39,687 nt of DNA, taken from NCBI GenBank assembly GCA_003161635.1, contig PMOA01000065.1, positions 159 through 39,845 of the forward strand. The letters run 5' to 3'. Source of the DNA: Limisphaerales bacterium. Its GTDB lineage: Bacteria > Verrucomicrobiota > Verrucomicrobiia > Limisphaerales > UBA11358. The stretch's first letter is position 1; the number at the start of each line of letters is the position of its first letter. The notes below the pieces were generated by a model. The model did not search any database and was not told where the DNA came from. It saw only the letters and a program-made list of their open reading frames with translations. Positions 29,405 through 39,225 of this stretch are shown here, one piece after another. The position numbers and the translations under genes are program-made.

Positions 29405-30570
29405 ATTTCCTCGAACCCGTTGCCATGCAATTTCGCAAATTCGGCAAACTGGATTGGAACGCTTCGGTCCTGGGCTTTGGTTGCATGCGCCTGCCTACCG
29501 TGGAGGGAAATTCCCACGGCCCCAATATCAACGAAGCGGAATCTGTGCGCATGATCCGCCACGCCCTGGATCGGGGCGTGAACTATTTCGACACCGCTTA
29601 CATCTATCACGACGGCAACAGCGAGACCGTTCTCGGCAAGGCGTTGCGCGGCCATAGAGACCAGGTGAAAATAGCCACAAAGTCCCCGGTATGGTTGATC
29701 CAAAAGGAAGCCGATTTTGACCGGATGTTGAACGAGCAACTGCGCAAGCTCCAGACCGATTGCATTGATTTTTATCTGCTCCACGCCCTGGATAAAAAGC
29801 GCTGGAACGAAATCGTCCCGAAATACAAACTCCTGGAACACGCCGACGCTGCGATTCGCGACGGACGCATCCGCCACCTGGGTTTTTCGTTCCACGACAA
29901 TTACGAGAGCTTCCCTGACATCATCAACGGTTACGATCGCTGGACGTTCTGCCAGATTCAATACAACTACATGGACACGGAGAACCAGGCGGGCACTCAG
30001 GGATTGAAGCTCGCCGCCGCCAAGGGCCTGGCCGTTGTGATCATGGAACCACTTCTCGGCGGCAGGCTGGCCCATCCGCCGTCGTCCATTCGCCAGGTGA
30101 TCGAGCGCTCCAGCGTGAAGCGCTCTGCGGCGGACTGGGCGTTGCAATGGCTTTGGAACCAGCCCGAAGTGTCGGTTGTGTTAAGCGGGATGAGCAACAT
30201 GGACCAGGTGAAAGCCAACCTGGATTCGGCGGGTCACGCTCGCAGCCATTCGTTTCAGGCGGCGGAACTGAAACTGATCGCAGAATTGCAGCAAAAGTAC
30301 CGGGAACGAACCGCCATTCCTTGCACCAAGTGCAACTATTGCATGCCCTGTCCAAACGGAGTGAACATCCCGGCCAATTTTGAAATCTACAACGAAGCGT
30401 TTCTCCACGAAGACATTCCCGGCGCGCGCTTCAAGTATCAGATTTTTATCACGGAAGCAGCGCGGGCCGGTGTTTGCGTTGCCTGCCACGACTGTGAAGA
30501 CCATTGTCCTCAGAAAATCCCGATCAGCGAATGGATGCCCAAGGTTCACGCGCTGCTCGGCGTGGCGTGA
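29401..30570 (+). CDS. aldo/keto reductase with C-terminal cysteine-rich (4Fe-4S-like) region
   Basis: VLGFGCMRLPTVEG; YFDTAYIYHDGNSE; CTKCNYCMPCPNGVNIP; CVACHDCEDHCPQKIPI. Start may be 29425. Confidence 0.92.
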   Translation: MNFLEPVAMQFRKFGKLDWNASVLGFGCMRLPTVEGNSHGPNINEAESVRMIRHALDRGVNYFDTAYIYHDGNSETVLGKALRGHRDQVKIATKSPVWLIQKEADFDRMLNEQLRKLQTDCIDFYLLHALDKKRWNEIVPKYKLLEHADAAIRDGRIRHLGFSFHDNYESFPDIINGYDRWTFCQIQYNYMDTENQAGTQGLKLAAAKGLAVVIMEPLLGGRLAHPPSSIRQVIERSSVKRSAADWALQWLWNQPEVSVVLSGMSNMDQVKANLDSAGHARSHSFQAAELKLIAELQQKYRERTAIPCTKCNYCMPCPNGVNIPANFEIYNEAFLHEDIPGARFKYQIFITEAARAGVCVACHDCEDHCPQKIPISEWMPKVHALLGVA

Positions 30571-30702
30571 TTCATCGCAGCGGCGGAGATTACACCGCAA
30601 GCCCCGTTGGGCGAACAGCTCCTGGGCCGGAAGCAGGGCGATGTCCTGAAATTAAAACTCGCCGATGCGCAAAACCAATACCGGGTGACGGCAGTTGTCT
30701 GA
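30571..30702 (+). pseudogene. orphan C-terminal fragment of a GreA/GreB-like protein
   Basis: Reads EITPQAPLGEQLLGRKQGDVLKLKLADAQNQYRVTAVV*, resembling the GreA C-terminus (sPLGraLLGkkvGDevev...yeIv.V); no N-terminal part present. Confidence 0.55.
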
Positions 30703-30852
30703 GCAAAGGGCGCCGGTATCCACGGGAAAGCCCGGCTGAAGCTCCTCGGAGCGAAAGATAATAGCCCAGGGCAAACGACCCACCGCGTCGAAGTGAAACG
30801 AAGACGGGAGTACAATCAGTGAATCGTTCTCCCTCAACCATCGGTCCAAGGG

Positions 30853-31701
30853 CTATTTCACGGGGGGTTCAGGCGTCTCAGTTCCAGAGGACTGCGGTGG
30901 GGAATTAGTGGACGTACCGGGCTTCACTGCCGGCACGGTGTCGGCTCCGGCGAGTTCATCCGGCAGAATGGTGATGGCAATGCGGCGGTTCCTGGCTCTT
31001 CCCTCGGCGGTCGCATTGTCGGCGAGGGGGCGATATTCACCGTAACCGATGGCCCCGACGCGGTGCGGGTCCACACCCGCCTTTTCGGTGAGAAAATGCA
31101 CGGCCGCAAGGGCGCGGGCGGTGGAAAGTTCCCAGTTGCTGGCGAACCGATTGCGGGCTTCGGGCCGGATGGGCACGTTGTCCGTGTGACCAATGACGTG
31201 AATCTTCAGTCGAGGATGTCCGGCGAGAATGGCTGCAATCTTGCGCATCACGGATTCTCCGGCCGGTTTCAAGATCGCCTCGCCGGAATCAAACATGACG
31301 CGGTCGAGGATGTTCACGGTGAGCTTGCCTTGCAGATTGGAGATGGTGACATCCTTGGATTCGAGGTCTGCGCGCATCTCATTTTCGAGGCCTTTTGCCA
31401 TCTGGGCGGCGGTGTCCTTTTCCTGTTCCAGATCGGCAACCTTGGATTGCAGGGCCGCAATCTGGTCTTTGTCCTTCTGGTTTTCGCCTTGTGCGCTGGC
31501 GAGACTGGCATTGGCATCATCCAGCCTGGTCCGGAGCGATTCCAGTCCACGCAGTTTACCCATGGCCGAGGCCCAGAGCAGCAATGACACAATCAACAGC
31601 ACGGCAAGGATGCCGGCGGCAATCCAGCCCCACCGGGAGGCATCCGGGCCGCGCCTGGCCTTGGTCACATATTCAGTAAATGGTTGTTTGCCTTCGCTCA
31701 T
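30853..31701 (-). CDS. OmpA family protein with TM anchor and coiled coil
   Basis: IAAGILAVLLIVSLLLWAS; LKIHVIGHTDNVPI...NWELSTARALAAVHFL...GYGEYRPLADNATAEGRARNRRIAITI. Confidence 0.88.
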   Translation of the reverse strand: MSEGKQPFTEYVTKARRGPDASRWGWIAAGILAVLLIVSLLLWASAMGKLRGLESLRTRLDDANASLASAQGENQKDKDQIAALQSKVADLEQEKDTAAQMAKGLENEMRADLESKDVTISNLQGKLTVNILDRVMFDSGEAILKPAGESVMRKIAAILAGHPRLKIHVIGHTDNVPIRPEARNRFASNWELSTARALAAVHFLTEKAGVDPHRVGAIGYGEYRPLADNATAEGRARNRRIAITILPDELAGADTVPAVKPGTSTNSPPQSSGTETPEPPVK

Positions 31702-31922
31702 GTTGTGTCGGGTGGATTTAATCAGACCGCTCAGGACCGTCCAAGCGAAGAATCTTCCTTTCCGATTCTTGCCTTTCAACTCACACCTAACAGCCCGTTC
31801 AAGACGTAACAGCCGACGCCTGCCGGGTCGTAGCACTGGTGAGGAGCCTCTGACTTTTCATAACTCTCAACCCTCAACCCTCAACCCGATCAGAGCCTCG
31901 TCACCTCGTCTCCTACCGTGAT

Positions 31923-33962
31923 TCAATTGATGGCGCTGCGAAGGACGTCGAACATTTTTTTGCCGGCGGCCGGATTCACCGGCTGTTTGTCCCTGACATC
32001 GGCGTCCTCCACCAGTTCGGGCGGCAGTTCCTTCAGAAATCGCGATGGATGACAGGGCATCAACTGGCCGTAGCGCATCCGGCCTGCGCAATGGCTGAGG
32101 GTGAGCGACTGCATCGCACGCGTCACCGCCACGTAAAACAGCCGCCGTTCCTCATCGAGCGTGCCTTCCGCCGCCGAACGTGCGTGCGGCAACAGGCCAT
32201 CCTCCAATCCCACGATATAGACGCGCGGAAATTCCAGCCCCTTGCAACTGTGCATGGTGATGAGCGTCACGGCATCGCCAGTCTCCGTTTCCTCCTCGCG
32301 TTCGCTGTCGAGGGTGATGTCCTCCAAAAAGGATTGCAGCCGGTCGGCCAACGGGTCGGCGGGCCGGCCAAAATTGTCGAGCGTGGCGGTCAATTCGCGC
32401 AAGTTGCAAATGCGGGCCTCGGCGTTTTCGGGATTTTTTTCCAACCGCTGGAGTTCTTTGAAATAGCCGGTTTCCTCCAGAAAATGTTCGCTCCAGGATT
32501 GCAACGGCCGCGGTGACGAGGCGGCGTGATGCAGTTGCACGCGGGTCTTTTCGATGAAGGCAACAAACGCCTCGATGCTGCCGCGCGCCTTGGTTTGGAA
32601 ATCCGCCTGCACCACCGGATTTTTCATCGCGGCGAACACGGAACCCTTCCGTTCGTGGCTCGCGCCGAGCAGACGTTCCATGGTCACATCGCTCAACCCC
32701 CGCGCCGGCACGTTGGCAATACGCAGCAGGCTGATGTCGTCGTGCGGATTGATGAAGACCTTCAGATAGGCGAGAAAATCGCGGATTTCCGACCGGTCGA
32801 AAAAACTCTGGCCGCCGATGAGATGATAACGGACGCCGGCCGAGCGGAACGCGGTTTCGAGCGGCCGCGACTGCATGTTCGTGCGGAACAAAACGGCGTG
32901 GTGCAACCAGGGGACCCCGTGTGCGCGCCGGGCAAATTCAATCTGTTCGACCAGGTTGCGCGCTTCATCGTCATCATTCGTGTAGGCGCGCAGGACGATC
33001 TTGTCGCCCCGGCCTTTGCCCGACCAGAGCTGTTTGGGGCGGCGGCGCACGTTGTTTTTTATGATGGCATTGGCGGCGTCAAGAATCGTGTTCGTCGAGC
33101 GGTAATTCTGTTCGAGCTTGATGATTTTCACCTCCGGAAAATGTTTTTCCAGGTCGAGCAGGTTGCCGATTTCGGCGCCACGCCAGCCGTAAATGCTCTG
33201 GTCGTCGTCGCCCACGACGCAGAAATTCCGATGTTTCACGGTCAGGGCGTGGACGAGCTGGAACTGTGTGGCGTTGGTATCCTGATATTCGTCCGCCATG
33301 ACGTAACGATATCTGGCGCGGCACGCTTCGAGCACGTCCGAATGTTCCTTGAACAGCCGCAGCGTGAGCAGAATCAAGTCGTCGAAATCCACGGCGTTGC
33401 AGGCGCGCAGGGCGGTTTCGTAGCGCGACCGGATGTGCTGGGCCAGCGCGCGGACGCTTTCATCGGCAAAGACGGCGGCGCGTTCGCCCCCGTTTTTGAA
33501 CCGGCTCAACAGCGCCAGAACCGCCGCCGGGTCCGTTTTTTCGCTCCCGCCGCGCGGGACGGAAATTTGCGCGAGGATTTTTTTAACGGCGCCGAGCTGT
33601 TCCGATTCGTTGTAGATGACGAAATTCCGTTTGTAACCGAGCCGTTCGATGTGCTGGCGCAAAATCCGGACGCAAAGGGAATGGAACGTGCAGATGGTCG
33701 GGCGATTCAATTTATCGCCGGCTTTGGCGGTCTGGCGCGGAATCAATTTTGCCACGCGCTCCTGCATTTCGCGCGCTGCCTTGTTGGTGAAGGTGACGGC
33801 GAGGATATTGGCGGGTGGCACGCCCTTGGCGATGAGGTGGGCGATGCGGAACGTGATGACGCGGGTCTTGCCGGTGCCGGCCCCGGCCAGGATCAGCAGC
33901 GGCCCCTTGAGGGTTTCGACCGCCTGGCGCTGCTGAGGATTGAGCGAATTCAGATTCAACAC
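31923..33962 (-). CDS. UvrD/PcrA/Rep-family ATP-dependent helicase
   Basis: LNPQQRQAVETLKGPLLILAGAGTGKTRVIT; VMADEYQDTN; VVGDDDQSIYGWRGAEI; LEQNYRST; TMHSCKGLEFPRVYIVGLEDGLLPH. Confidence 0.95.
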   Translation of the reverse strand: MLNLNSLNPQQRQAVETLKGPLLILAGAGTGKTRVITFRIAHLIAKGVPPANILAVTFTNKAAREMQERVAKLIPRQTAKAGDKLNRPTICTFHSLCVRILRQHIERLGYKRNFVIYNESEQLGAVKKILAQISVPRGGSEKTDPAAVLALLSRFKNGGERAAVFADESVRALAQHIRSRYETALRACNAVDFDDLILLTLRLFKEHSDVLEACRARYRYVMADEYQDTNATQFQLVHALTVKHRNFCVVGDDDQSIYGWRGAEIGNLLDLEKHFPEVKIIKLEQNYRSTNTILDAANAIIKNNVRRRPKQLWSGKGRGDKIVLRAYTNDDDEARNLVEQIEFARRAHGVPWLHHAVLFRTNMQSRPLETAFRSAGVRYHLIGGQSFFDRSEIRDFLAYLKVFINPHDDISLLRIANVPARGLSDVTMERLLGASHERKGSVFAAMKNPVVQADFQTKARGSIEAFVAFIEKTRVQLHHAASSPRPLQSWSEHFLEETGYFKELQRLEKNPENAEARICNLRELTATLDNFGRPADPLADRLQSFLEDITLDSEREEETETGDAVTLITMHSCKGLEFPRVYIVGLEDGLLPHARSAAEGTLDEERRLFYVAVTRAMQSLTLSHCAGRMRYGQLMPCHPSRFLKELPPELVEDADVRDKQPVNPAAGKKMFDVLRSAIN

Positions 33963-34038
33963 GCGCGCGGAGTTTAATTTCCGTTCCGCTCAATGCAATG
34001 TTGTTGAGGTATTTTTTGCGCCGGTGAAATCGAAACGT

Positions 34039-34095
34039 CACGGCTGCGACGTGGACAAGCCCTGCAACCTGGCCAAGGGCGTGACGGAGCAGTGA
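34039..34095 (+). pseudogene. orphan copy of the glmS 3' end (HGCDVDKPCNLAKGVTEQ*)
   Basis: 47/57 nt match to 21549-21605 in frame, including the stop position. Confidence 0.85.
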
Positions 34096-34096
34096 T

Positions 34097-35344
34097 TTAC
34101 TGTTTCCGAAATTTCTCCAACTCGGCGATAAATGCTTGTGGGCCGCCGGACAAATAGCCGACTTGGCGGCCAATTTCTTTTCCGTCCGCGTTTAATGCAA
34201 CATAAGTTGGAAAACCATTCACTTTGAATTTTGTCTGAAGTTCTTCATTGTTTTTCTTGAGCGCATCGCTTTGATTTTTAGTATTTGGAAAATCCACCAG
34301 CACCAGTTCCAGGTTTGTCCTGGCGTAGGCGGCAAATTCAGGCTTGGACAAAATATCATCATCAAACTTCATGCACCACACGCACCAATCAGAGCCGGTG
34401 AAATCAAGCAGCACGATTTTGTTTGCGGCCCTGGCTTGCGCCAATGCTTTCGGCAAGTCGGTCGCCCAAGGCAATTCTGACACACGTTTTTCAGAAAGCA
34501 CCGCAGCCTGGCTCTTGCGAGTTTTGGCAAGCTTTGCCGCCCCTAATTCAGCCAAAATTTTCTGAAGCTCTTCGGAGGATTTGGCGATTTGTATGTCTCC
34601 TTTTGGCAGGGAAAATTCCTGGTCGGGTATTGGCTGGTTGATTTCTACTTTGTTATAAACCCAGTCCTCCAATTGTTCGCCAAGATGATTTCGTTCCGTA
34701 TGACCGATAATTACTGCGTCGCTTTTTCGCACGTAATAATCAGTTTCAGAACGAATGAATTTTCTAAAATCTCCGCCGAACGCTGCCTCTTCTTCTTTCG
34801 TACGGTCTTTGTAATAAACGGCTTTTATCGCGTCCAGGAACTTTGGCGTCATGCAACGGGCGATAACAATGCAGTCGTTTGTGCCAACCATCTCCGACTT
34901 GAGCACCTTGAATTCGTAAGGATGGTCGAATTTTGCAGCAATCGTTTTTTCCAAATCCTCTCCCGCTTCGTATTCCGTTTTGATTATCTGTCCATACGTG
35001 AAAGCGTAACCGCCACTTTTAAGTTTGTAACTCGTCCACTGAAAATTTCCATCCCGAATCGCTCTTTTGGTCTCCACAGATCCATCGGCGTTCCTTCTTT
35101 GAAAAAATTCTACGCGAGCGTCGTCATTGGTCTTGGCGAAAGGGTCTGTGATTTTTGAAGATGTGGAACCTGATTTTTCACCATGAAAAAAGGCCAGGCA
35201 CTGATTTGTTGATTGCGCCTTCTCCAAAACTTTTTCAGGCGAATCTTGCCGCCACCAGTTGTCCGCCAATGGTTGCGCTGCCAATCCGGCAACCGGCAAA
35301 AGCCAGGCCAAAAAAGCCGGCCAAAAAAGTTTTCTCATGGGCAA
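34097..35344 (-). CDS. thioredoxin-fold protein with N-terminal signal and extra domain
   Basis: LLDFTGSDWCVWCMKFDDDILSKPEF...LVLVDFPN...KFKVNGFPTYVALNADGKEIGRQVGYLSGG. Confidence 0.85.
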   Translation of the reverse strand: MPMRKLFWPAFLAWLLPVAGLAAQPLADNWWRQDSPEKVLEKAQSTNQCLAFFHGEKSGSTSSKITDPFAKTNDDARVEFFQRRNADGSVETKRAIRDGNFQWTSYKLKSGGYAFTYGQIIKTEYEAGEDLEKTIAAKFDHPYEFKVLKSEMVGTNDCIVIARCMTPKFLDAIKAVYYKDRTKEEEAAFGGDFRKFIRSETDYYVRKSDAVIIGHTERNHLGEQLEDWVYNKVEINQPIPDQEFSLPKGDIQIAKSSEELQKILAELGAAKLAKTRKSQAAVLSEKRVSELPWATDLPKALAQARAANKIVLLDFTGSDWCVWCMKFDDDILSKPEFAAYARTNLELVLVDFPNTKNQSDALKKNNEELQTKFKVNGFPTYVALNADGKEIGRQVGYLSGGPQAFIAELEKFRKQ

Positions 35345-35464
35345 CGTCTAGCATTTGTAAGGCTCGCGTGCAAAAAATCAATTTGATTAAAATGTGTATC
35401 CCATCCGTGTTCAATCTGTGATGTATTGCCCCGCGTTTTGTCGCAAGCTGCTGATGGCTTCAAG

Positions 35465-35812
35465 TCATCCAAACGTGTCGCCGTTCCAGCCCCAATTGCC
35501 GGCGGGGACGTCGGTGAAGTTCAGGTAAATCCGGTCCGGCGGCACGCCGAGGGATTCTTTCAACAAACTGCCAACCTTTTGCGAGAGCTGACGGTTCACG
35601 TCTCCACCCAGGCCACCGATGCTGCGGATGTCCACAAACGCGGCCTCACCCGGTTTGCCGGACATGAGGATGGCCGCGGGGCTGACGACGACCATGACGT
35701 ATTGTTCCGGTTTGCCGATTGTCCCGGCCACGATTTTGGAGAGGGACGCGAGCAACGCCTGCTTCTTGTCATCCGAGAGCGCGACGGTGGTTTCAAGTTT
35801 CAACAATGGCAT
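35465..35812 (-). CDS. MIF-like tautomerase family protein
   Basis: MPLLKLETTVALSDDKKQALLASLSKIVAGTIGKPEQYVMVVV...FVDIRSIGGLGGDVNRQLS...VPPDRIYLNFTDVPAGNWGWNGDTFG. Confidence 0.9.
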   Translation of the reverse strand: MPLLKLETTVALSDDKKQALLASLSKIVAGTIGKPEQYVMVVVSPAAILMSGKPGEAAFVDIRSIGGLGGDVNRQLSQKVGSLLKESLGVPPDRIYLNFTDVPAGNWGWNGDTFG

Positions 35813-35993
35813 AATGGTTTTTGGTTCAGGTTCGGTGTTGTAATCCGGTGTTCAGTCTAACCCCACTCCAGGTGCTTTTTCAATCCGCAGTTGCATCTCA
35901 CCTGTTTTCCCGGCCAGCCGCTCGCGCTCATCGCAGGGCGGTCTTTGTTTTCACAGCTTGCGAGCACAGGCTTTTGGGGATAGAAGTAATTCC

Positions 35994-36227
35994 ATGAGCG
36001 CAATTACTTTCAAAGCTCACTATGACGGCAAACGGATTTGCCTGGACGAGCCTTACAAGCTTCAGCGCGACTCGAAGCTCATCGTAACGGTTGTGTCTGG
36101 CGACTCGTTGGAAGATGAGCGGCAGGCGTGGCTGGCTGCGTCTCAAGCCGGTCTCGCCCGCGCCTACGGTGAAGATGAGCCGGATTATTTCCACGCCGCG
36201 CTCCGCGAAACGCCGCCAAACAAATGA
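35994..36227 (+). CDS. small protein, possible antitoxin
   Basis: MSAITFKAHYDGKRICLDEPYKLQRDSKLIVTVVSGD...; 4-nt overlap with a MazF-like start. Confidence 0.5.
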   Translation: MSAITFKAHYDGKRICLDEPYKLQRDSKLIVTVVSGDSLEDERQAWLAASQAGLARAYGEDEPDYFHAALRETPPNK

Positions 36228-36276
36228 AAGAGGGGGACGTAATTCTCGTCCCGCTGCCACAAGCGGATGGCCGACA
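36224..36276 (+). pseudogene. truncated MazF/PemK-like toxin N-terminus
   Basis: MKEGDVILVPLPQADGRQ matches the MazF/PemK start pattern, then homology breaks off. Confidence 0.5.
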
Positions 36277-36366
36277 AAGCCGTCCAAACCGGGCATCGGC
36301 GTGGAACTGGACTGGGACGCGATTGACCGTGCCTGTATGGAACATAAAATCACAAAAGTTTCTTAA
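36277..36366 (+). pseudogene. orphan C-terminal fragment, possibly enolase superfamily
   Basis: [29 protein letters not shown]: 'PG(L/I)GVE(L/V)(D/N)' is typical of mandelate racemase-like C-termini. Confidence 0.35.
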
Positions 36367-36371
36367 GACAA

Positions 36372-37145
36372 ATGAACAAACAAACCTTCAATCCGGCTTT
36401 CAATCTCGCCGGACAAATCGCGCTCATCACCGGCGGGGGAACCGGACTCGGTTTGGGCATGGCGCGCTGCTTTGTCGCGGCGGGCGCAAAGGTCGTTCTG
36501 GTCGGCCGCCGCAAGGAAGAATTGGAAAAAGCCTGTGTGGCGCTGGGCAAAAACGCGTTTGCGCTCGCCGGCGACGTGACCAGGCTCGAATCCGCGCCGG
36601 CCTTGGTTGACCAGGCCGAAAAACTGGCCGGGCCGTTGACCATTCTCGTCAACAATGCCGGTGTGCATCTCAAAAAGTTCGCGACGGACACCAACGACGC
36701 GGAATTTGCGAACGTCATTCAAACGCATTTGTTCGGGGCGTTCGCGCTTTCCCGCGAGGCCGGACGCCGGATGATTGAACGGCGCAACGGCTCGGTTCTT
36801 TTCATCGCTTCGATGGCCTCGTTCCTGGGGGTTCCCCAGGTGGTGGCTTATTCCGCGGCCAAGTCGGCTTACCTCGGCCTGGTGCGGACGCTCGCCACGG
36901 AATGGGGGCCGCACGGCGTGCGTGTCAATGCCATCGCGCCCGGATGGATTGCGTCGGACATGCTGGACAAGGCCATGAGCGGCGACCCGGTGCGAAAGGC
37001 AAAAGTCCTTGGCCGCACGCCCATGGCGCGCTTCGGCGACCCGGACGACATCGGCTGGGCGGCGGTATATCTCGCATCACCCGCGGCGAAATTTATCACC
37101 GGCGTGGTATTGCCGGTGGACGGTGGAGCGGCGATTGGTTTCTAG
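36372..37145 (+). CDS. SDR family oxidoreductase
   Basis: [72 protein letters not shown]. Confidence 0.93.
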   Translation: MNKQTFNPAFNLAGQIALITGGGTGLGLGMARCFVAAGAKVVLVGRRKEELEKACVALGKNAFALAGDVTRLESAPALVDQAEKLAGPLTILVNNAGVHLKKFATDTNDAEFANVIQTHLFGAFALSREAGRRMIERRNGSVLFIASMASFLGVPQVVAYSAAKSAYLGLVRTLATEWGPHGVRVNAIAPGWIASDMLDKAMSGDPVRKAKVLGRTPMARFGDPDDIGWAAVYLASPAAKFITGVVLPVDGGAAIGF

Positions 37146-37203
37146 CAGGTTAACCAAGTTGAAGGTTGATTGCCAATTTGGATGTGGGAAAGTACGGTGA
37201 ATC

Positions 37204-38346
37204 ATGCCTGCTCCAAAATCTTTTCCCCGGCAATGGCTCTGCGCGGGACAGGAAATTTTCCCGGCCATGTTGAAGGCCATAGCAGCGGCGCAGAAATCCA
37301 TCCGGCTGGAAACTTATATTTATTCCGACGGGAAGCTGGGGCGGCAATTTTTGGTAGCATTGCTGGCGGCGGCGCAGCGCGGCGTGCAGGTCCAAATCCT
37401 GGTGGATGCGCTCGGTTCGTGGCTGTTGTTGGATGATTTTTTTGAGCCGCTTGTTGCCGGCGGTGCGGAAGTGCGCCGCTTCAATCCCCTCCATCTCTGG
37501 CGGTTCGGGGTGCGCAATCATCGCAAGCTGTTGATTTGCGATGACGCCACGATGTTCATTGGCGGATTCAATGTGGCCGATGAATACGATGGCGACGGCG
37601 TGACGCGCGGCTGGTGCGATGTCGGCGTCCGGATTGAAAATCCCACCCTGGCCGTGGAGCTGGCGGCATCCTTCGATGAATTGTTCGCGCTGTCGGATTT
37701 TCGCCGCAACCCGCTGATGCGATTGCGCGCATTCAAACGCAGACGCAAACCTCTCAAAAAACCGGCGGGGGAATTATTGCTGAGCCATCCCGGTCGTGGT
37801 GCGGGCCCTTTTCAAACCGCGTTGTATCAGGATTTGGCCAAAGCCCGCGAGGTGCGGATCGTGAGCGCGTATTTTCTGCCGACCCGGCGGGTGCGGCGGG
37901 ATTTGATGCGCGTGGCGCGGCGCGGCGGACGCGTGCAACTGATTCTGGCCGGCCAATCCGACATCCTGGTTTCGCAACTGGCGGCCAGAAGTTTGTATCA
38001 TCGCCTGTTGAAAGCCGGCGTGGAGATTTACGAGTATCAACCGCAGGTTCTGCATGCCAAACTGATTCTCAGCGACGGGGTGGTTTACGTCGGCTCTTCC
38101 AATCTCGACATTCGCAGCCTCAATCTGAATTACGAACTGATGCTGCGTCTCGACGACAAGACGGTTACCGTTGAAGCGCGGGAAATTTTTGAGCGCCTGC
38201 TAAAACACTCTCAAAGAATCGAGCCCCGCCAATGGCGGAAATCACAGACCTTCTGGCAGCGTTGGAAAAATCACTGGGCGCATTTTTTACTGACCCGAAT
38301 CGATCCCTTCGTCGCCTTGCGCCAGTTTCGCACGATGAAAGGATAA
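37204..38346 (+). CDS. phospholipase D-like / cardiolipin synthase family protein
   Basis: Two HKD motifs: RNHRKLLICDDATMFIGGFNVADEY and LHAKLILSDGVVYVGSSNLDIRSLNLNYE. Confidence 0.9.
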   Translation: MPAPKSFPRQWLCAGQEIFPAMLKAIAAAQKSIRLETYIYSDGKLGRQFLVALLAAAQRGVQVQILVDALGSWLLLDDFFEPLVAGGAEVRRFNPLHLWRFGVRNHRKLLICDDATMFIGGFNVADEYDGDGVTRGWCDVGVRIENPTLAVELAASFDELFALSDFRRNPLMRLRAFKRRRKPLKKPAGELLLSHPGRGAGPFQTALYQDLAKAREVRIVSAYFLPTRRVRRDLMRVARRGGRVQLILAGQSDILVSQLAARSLYHRLLKAGVEIYEYQPQVLHAKLILSDGVVYVGSSNLDIRSLNLNYELMLRLDDKTVTVEAREIFERLLKHSQRIEPRQWRKSQTFWQRWKNHWAHFLLTRIDPFVALRQFRTMKG

Positions 38347-38634
38347 ATCGCTTTCAATGATATCAAAGCCTTCAAATCCAGGCGTTGAATTTGGAGGCGC
38401 GGGTTGGAATTGAACGCACCCACCTTCCAAAAGTCACGACGGTCGCGGGGTGCGTCCAAATTGTGGCTGATTATCATCCGTTGTGTGGTTGATTATACTC
38501 CGTTTTGAGTGGCGCTGACGCTCCTAGTTTGCATCGGATTCGTTCGCGCTTGCGGCTGTGCAACACCAATCCAAGGCTGCCAGCTTTGATTCAGTTAAGT
38601 CGGATGCACCCATGGTTGAGTTCGCCCGTCGGCG

Positions 38635-38938
38635 TCACGGACTCAGCCTGTTGAAGAATTGCTCAATCACGGTGAAATGTTTCTCCATGTCCGGTTCGAG
38701 GCCGCATTCCGCCGCCATCTCCGCGAATAGCGTGGACCACGAGGCCTGGCCTCATCGTTTGCTCACCACGAGCAGTTCGTCAAACCACTTCGGAAATTGT
38801 CCCCGGCGGCGTAGTTCCGATATTACTCGAACGGTTACCCTCCTTAACTCGTTTGGTGTCCGTTTTGGTGTCCGCTCCGACCCAGGCACATTGCGCCTCG
38901 GTCTTGGCTCCAGCGAGAGCCCGTGTGGAAAGTGCTGA
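38635..38938 (-). pseudogene. degenerate coding remnant, unknown family
   Basis: Same-frame minus reading ...RRVTVRVISELRRRGQFPKWFDELLVVSKR*GQASWSTLFAEMAAECGLEPDMEKHFTVIEQFFNRLSP*, interrupted by an in-frame TGA at 38752-38754. Confidence 0.4.
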
Positions 38939-39225
38939 CATGAAATTCGGTAACGATCAAATTTTTGGTGCGAGGCATTTTGCCGAAACGAACCGATGGA
39001 TTGCGACAAGACGCGCAATCTTGCCTCTGTCATGTTTCGAACAATACGCAACATAATCCATGCAAACTTTGAGCTTTTCGCTTTTATTTGGGCAAAAAAA
39101 ACAGAGTTGAATAGTGATAACGATGAAAATACATTGTTCTGCTATTATGAAGCTGCAAATGAAAGATAGAATCTAAAACGTGATCCAGAACGAAATTTAT
39201 GACAACCAATTCTCCCAATTCAATT

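Noticed and set aside
32526-33977. 483-aa plus-strand ORF
   Set aside because: Antisense shadow of the UvrD-family helicase.
34137-34175. TGTGGGCCGCCGGACAAATAGCCGACTTGG resembles a Tn7-L terminus near the glmS relic
   Set aside because: It lies inside the well-supported thioredoxin-fold gene and encodes its expected C-terminus (VGYLSGGPQAF) on the minus strand; the spacing from the relic stop also does not fit.
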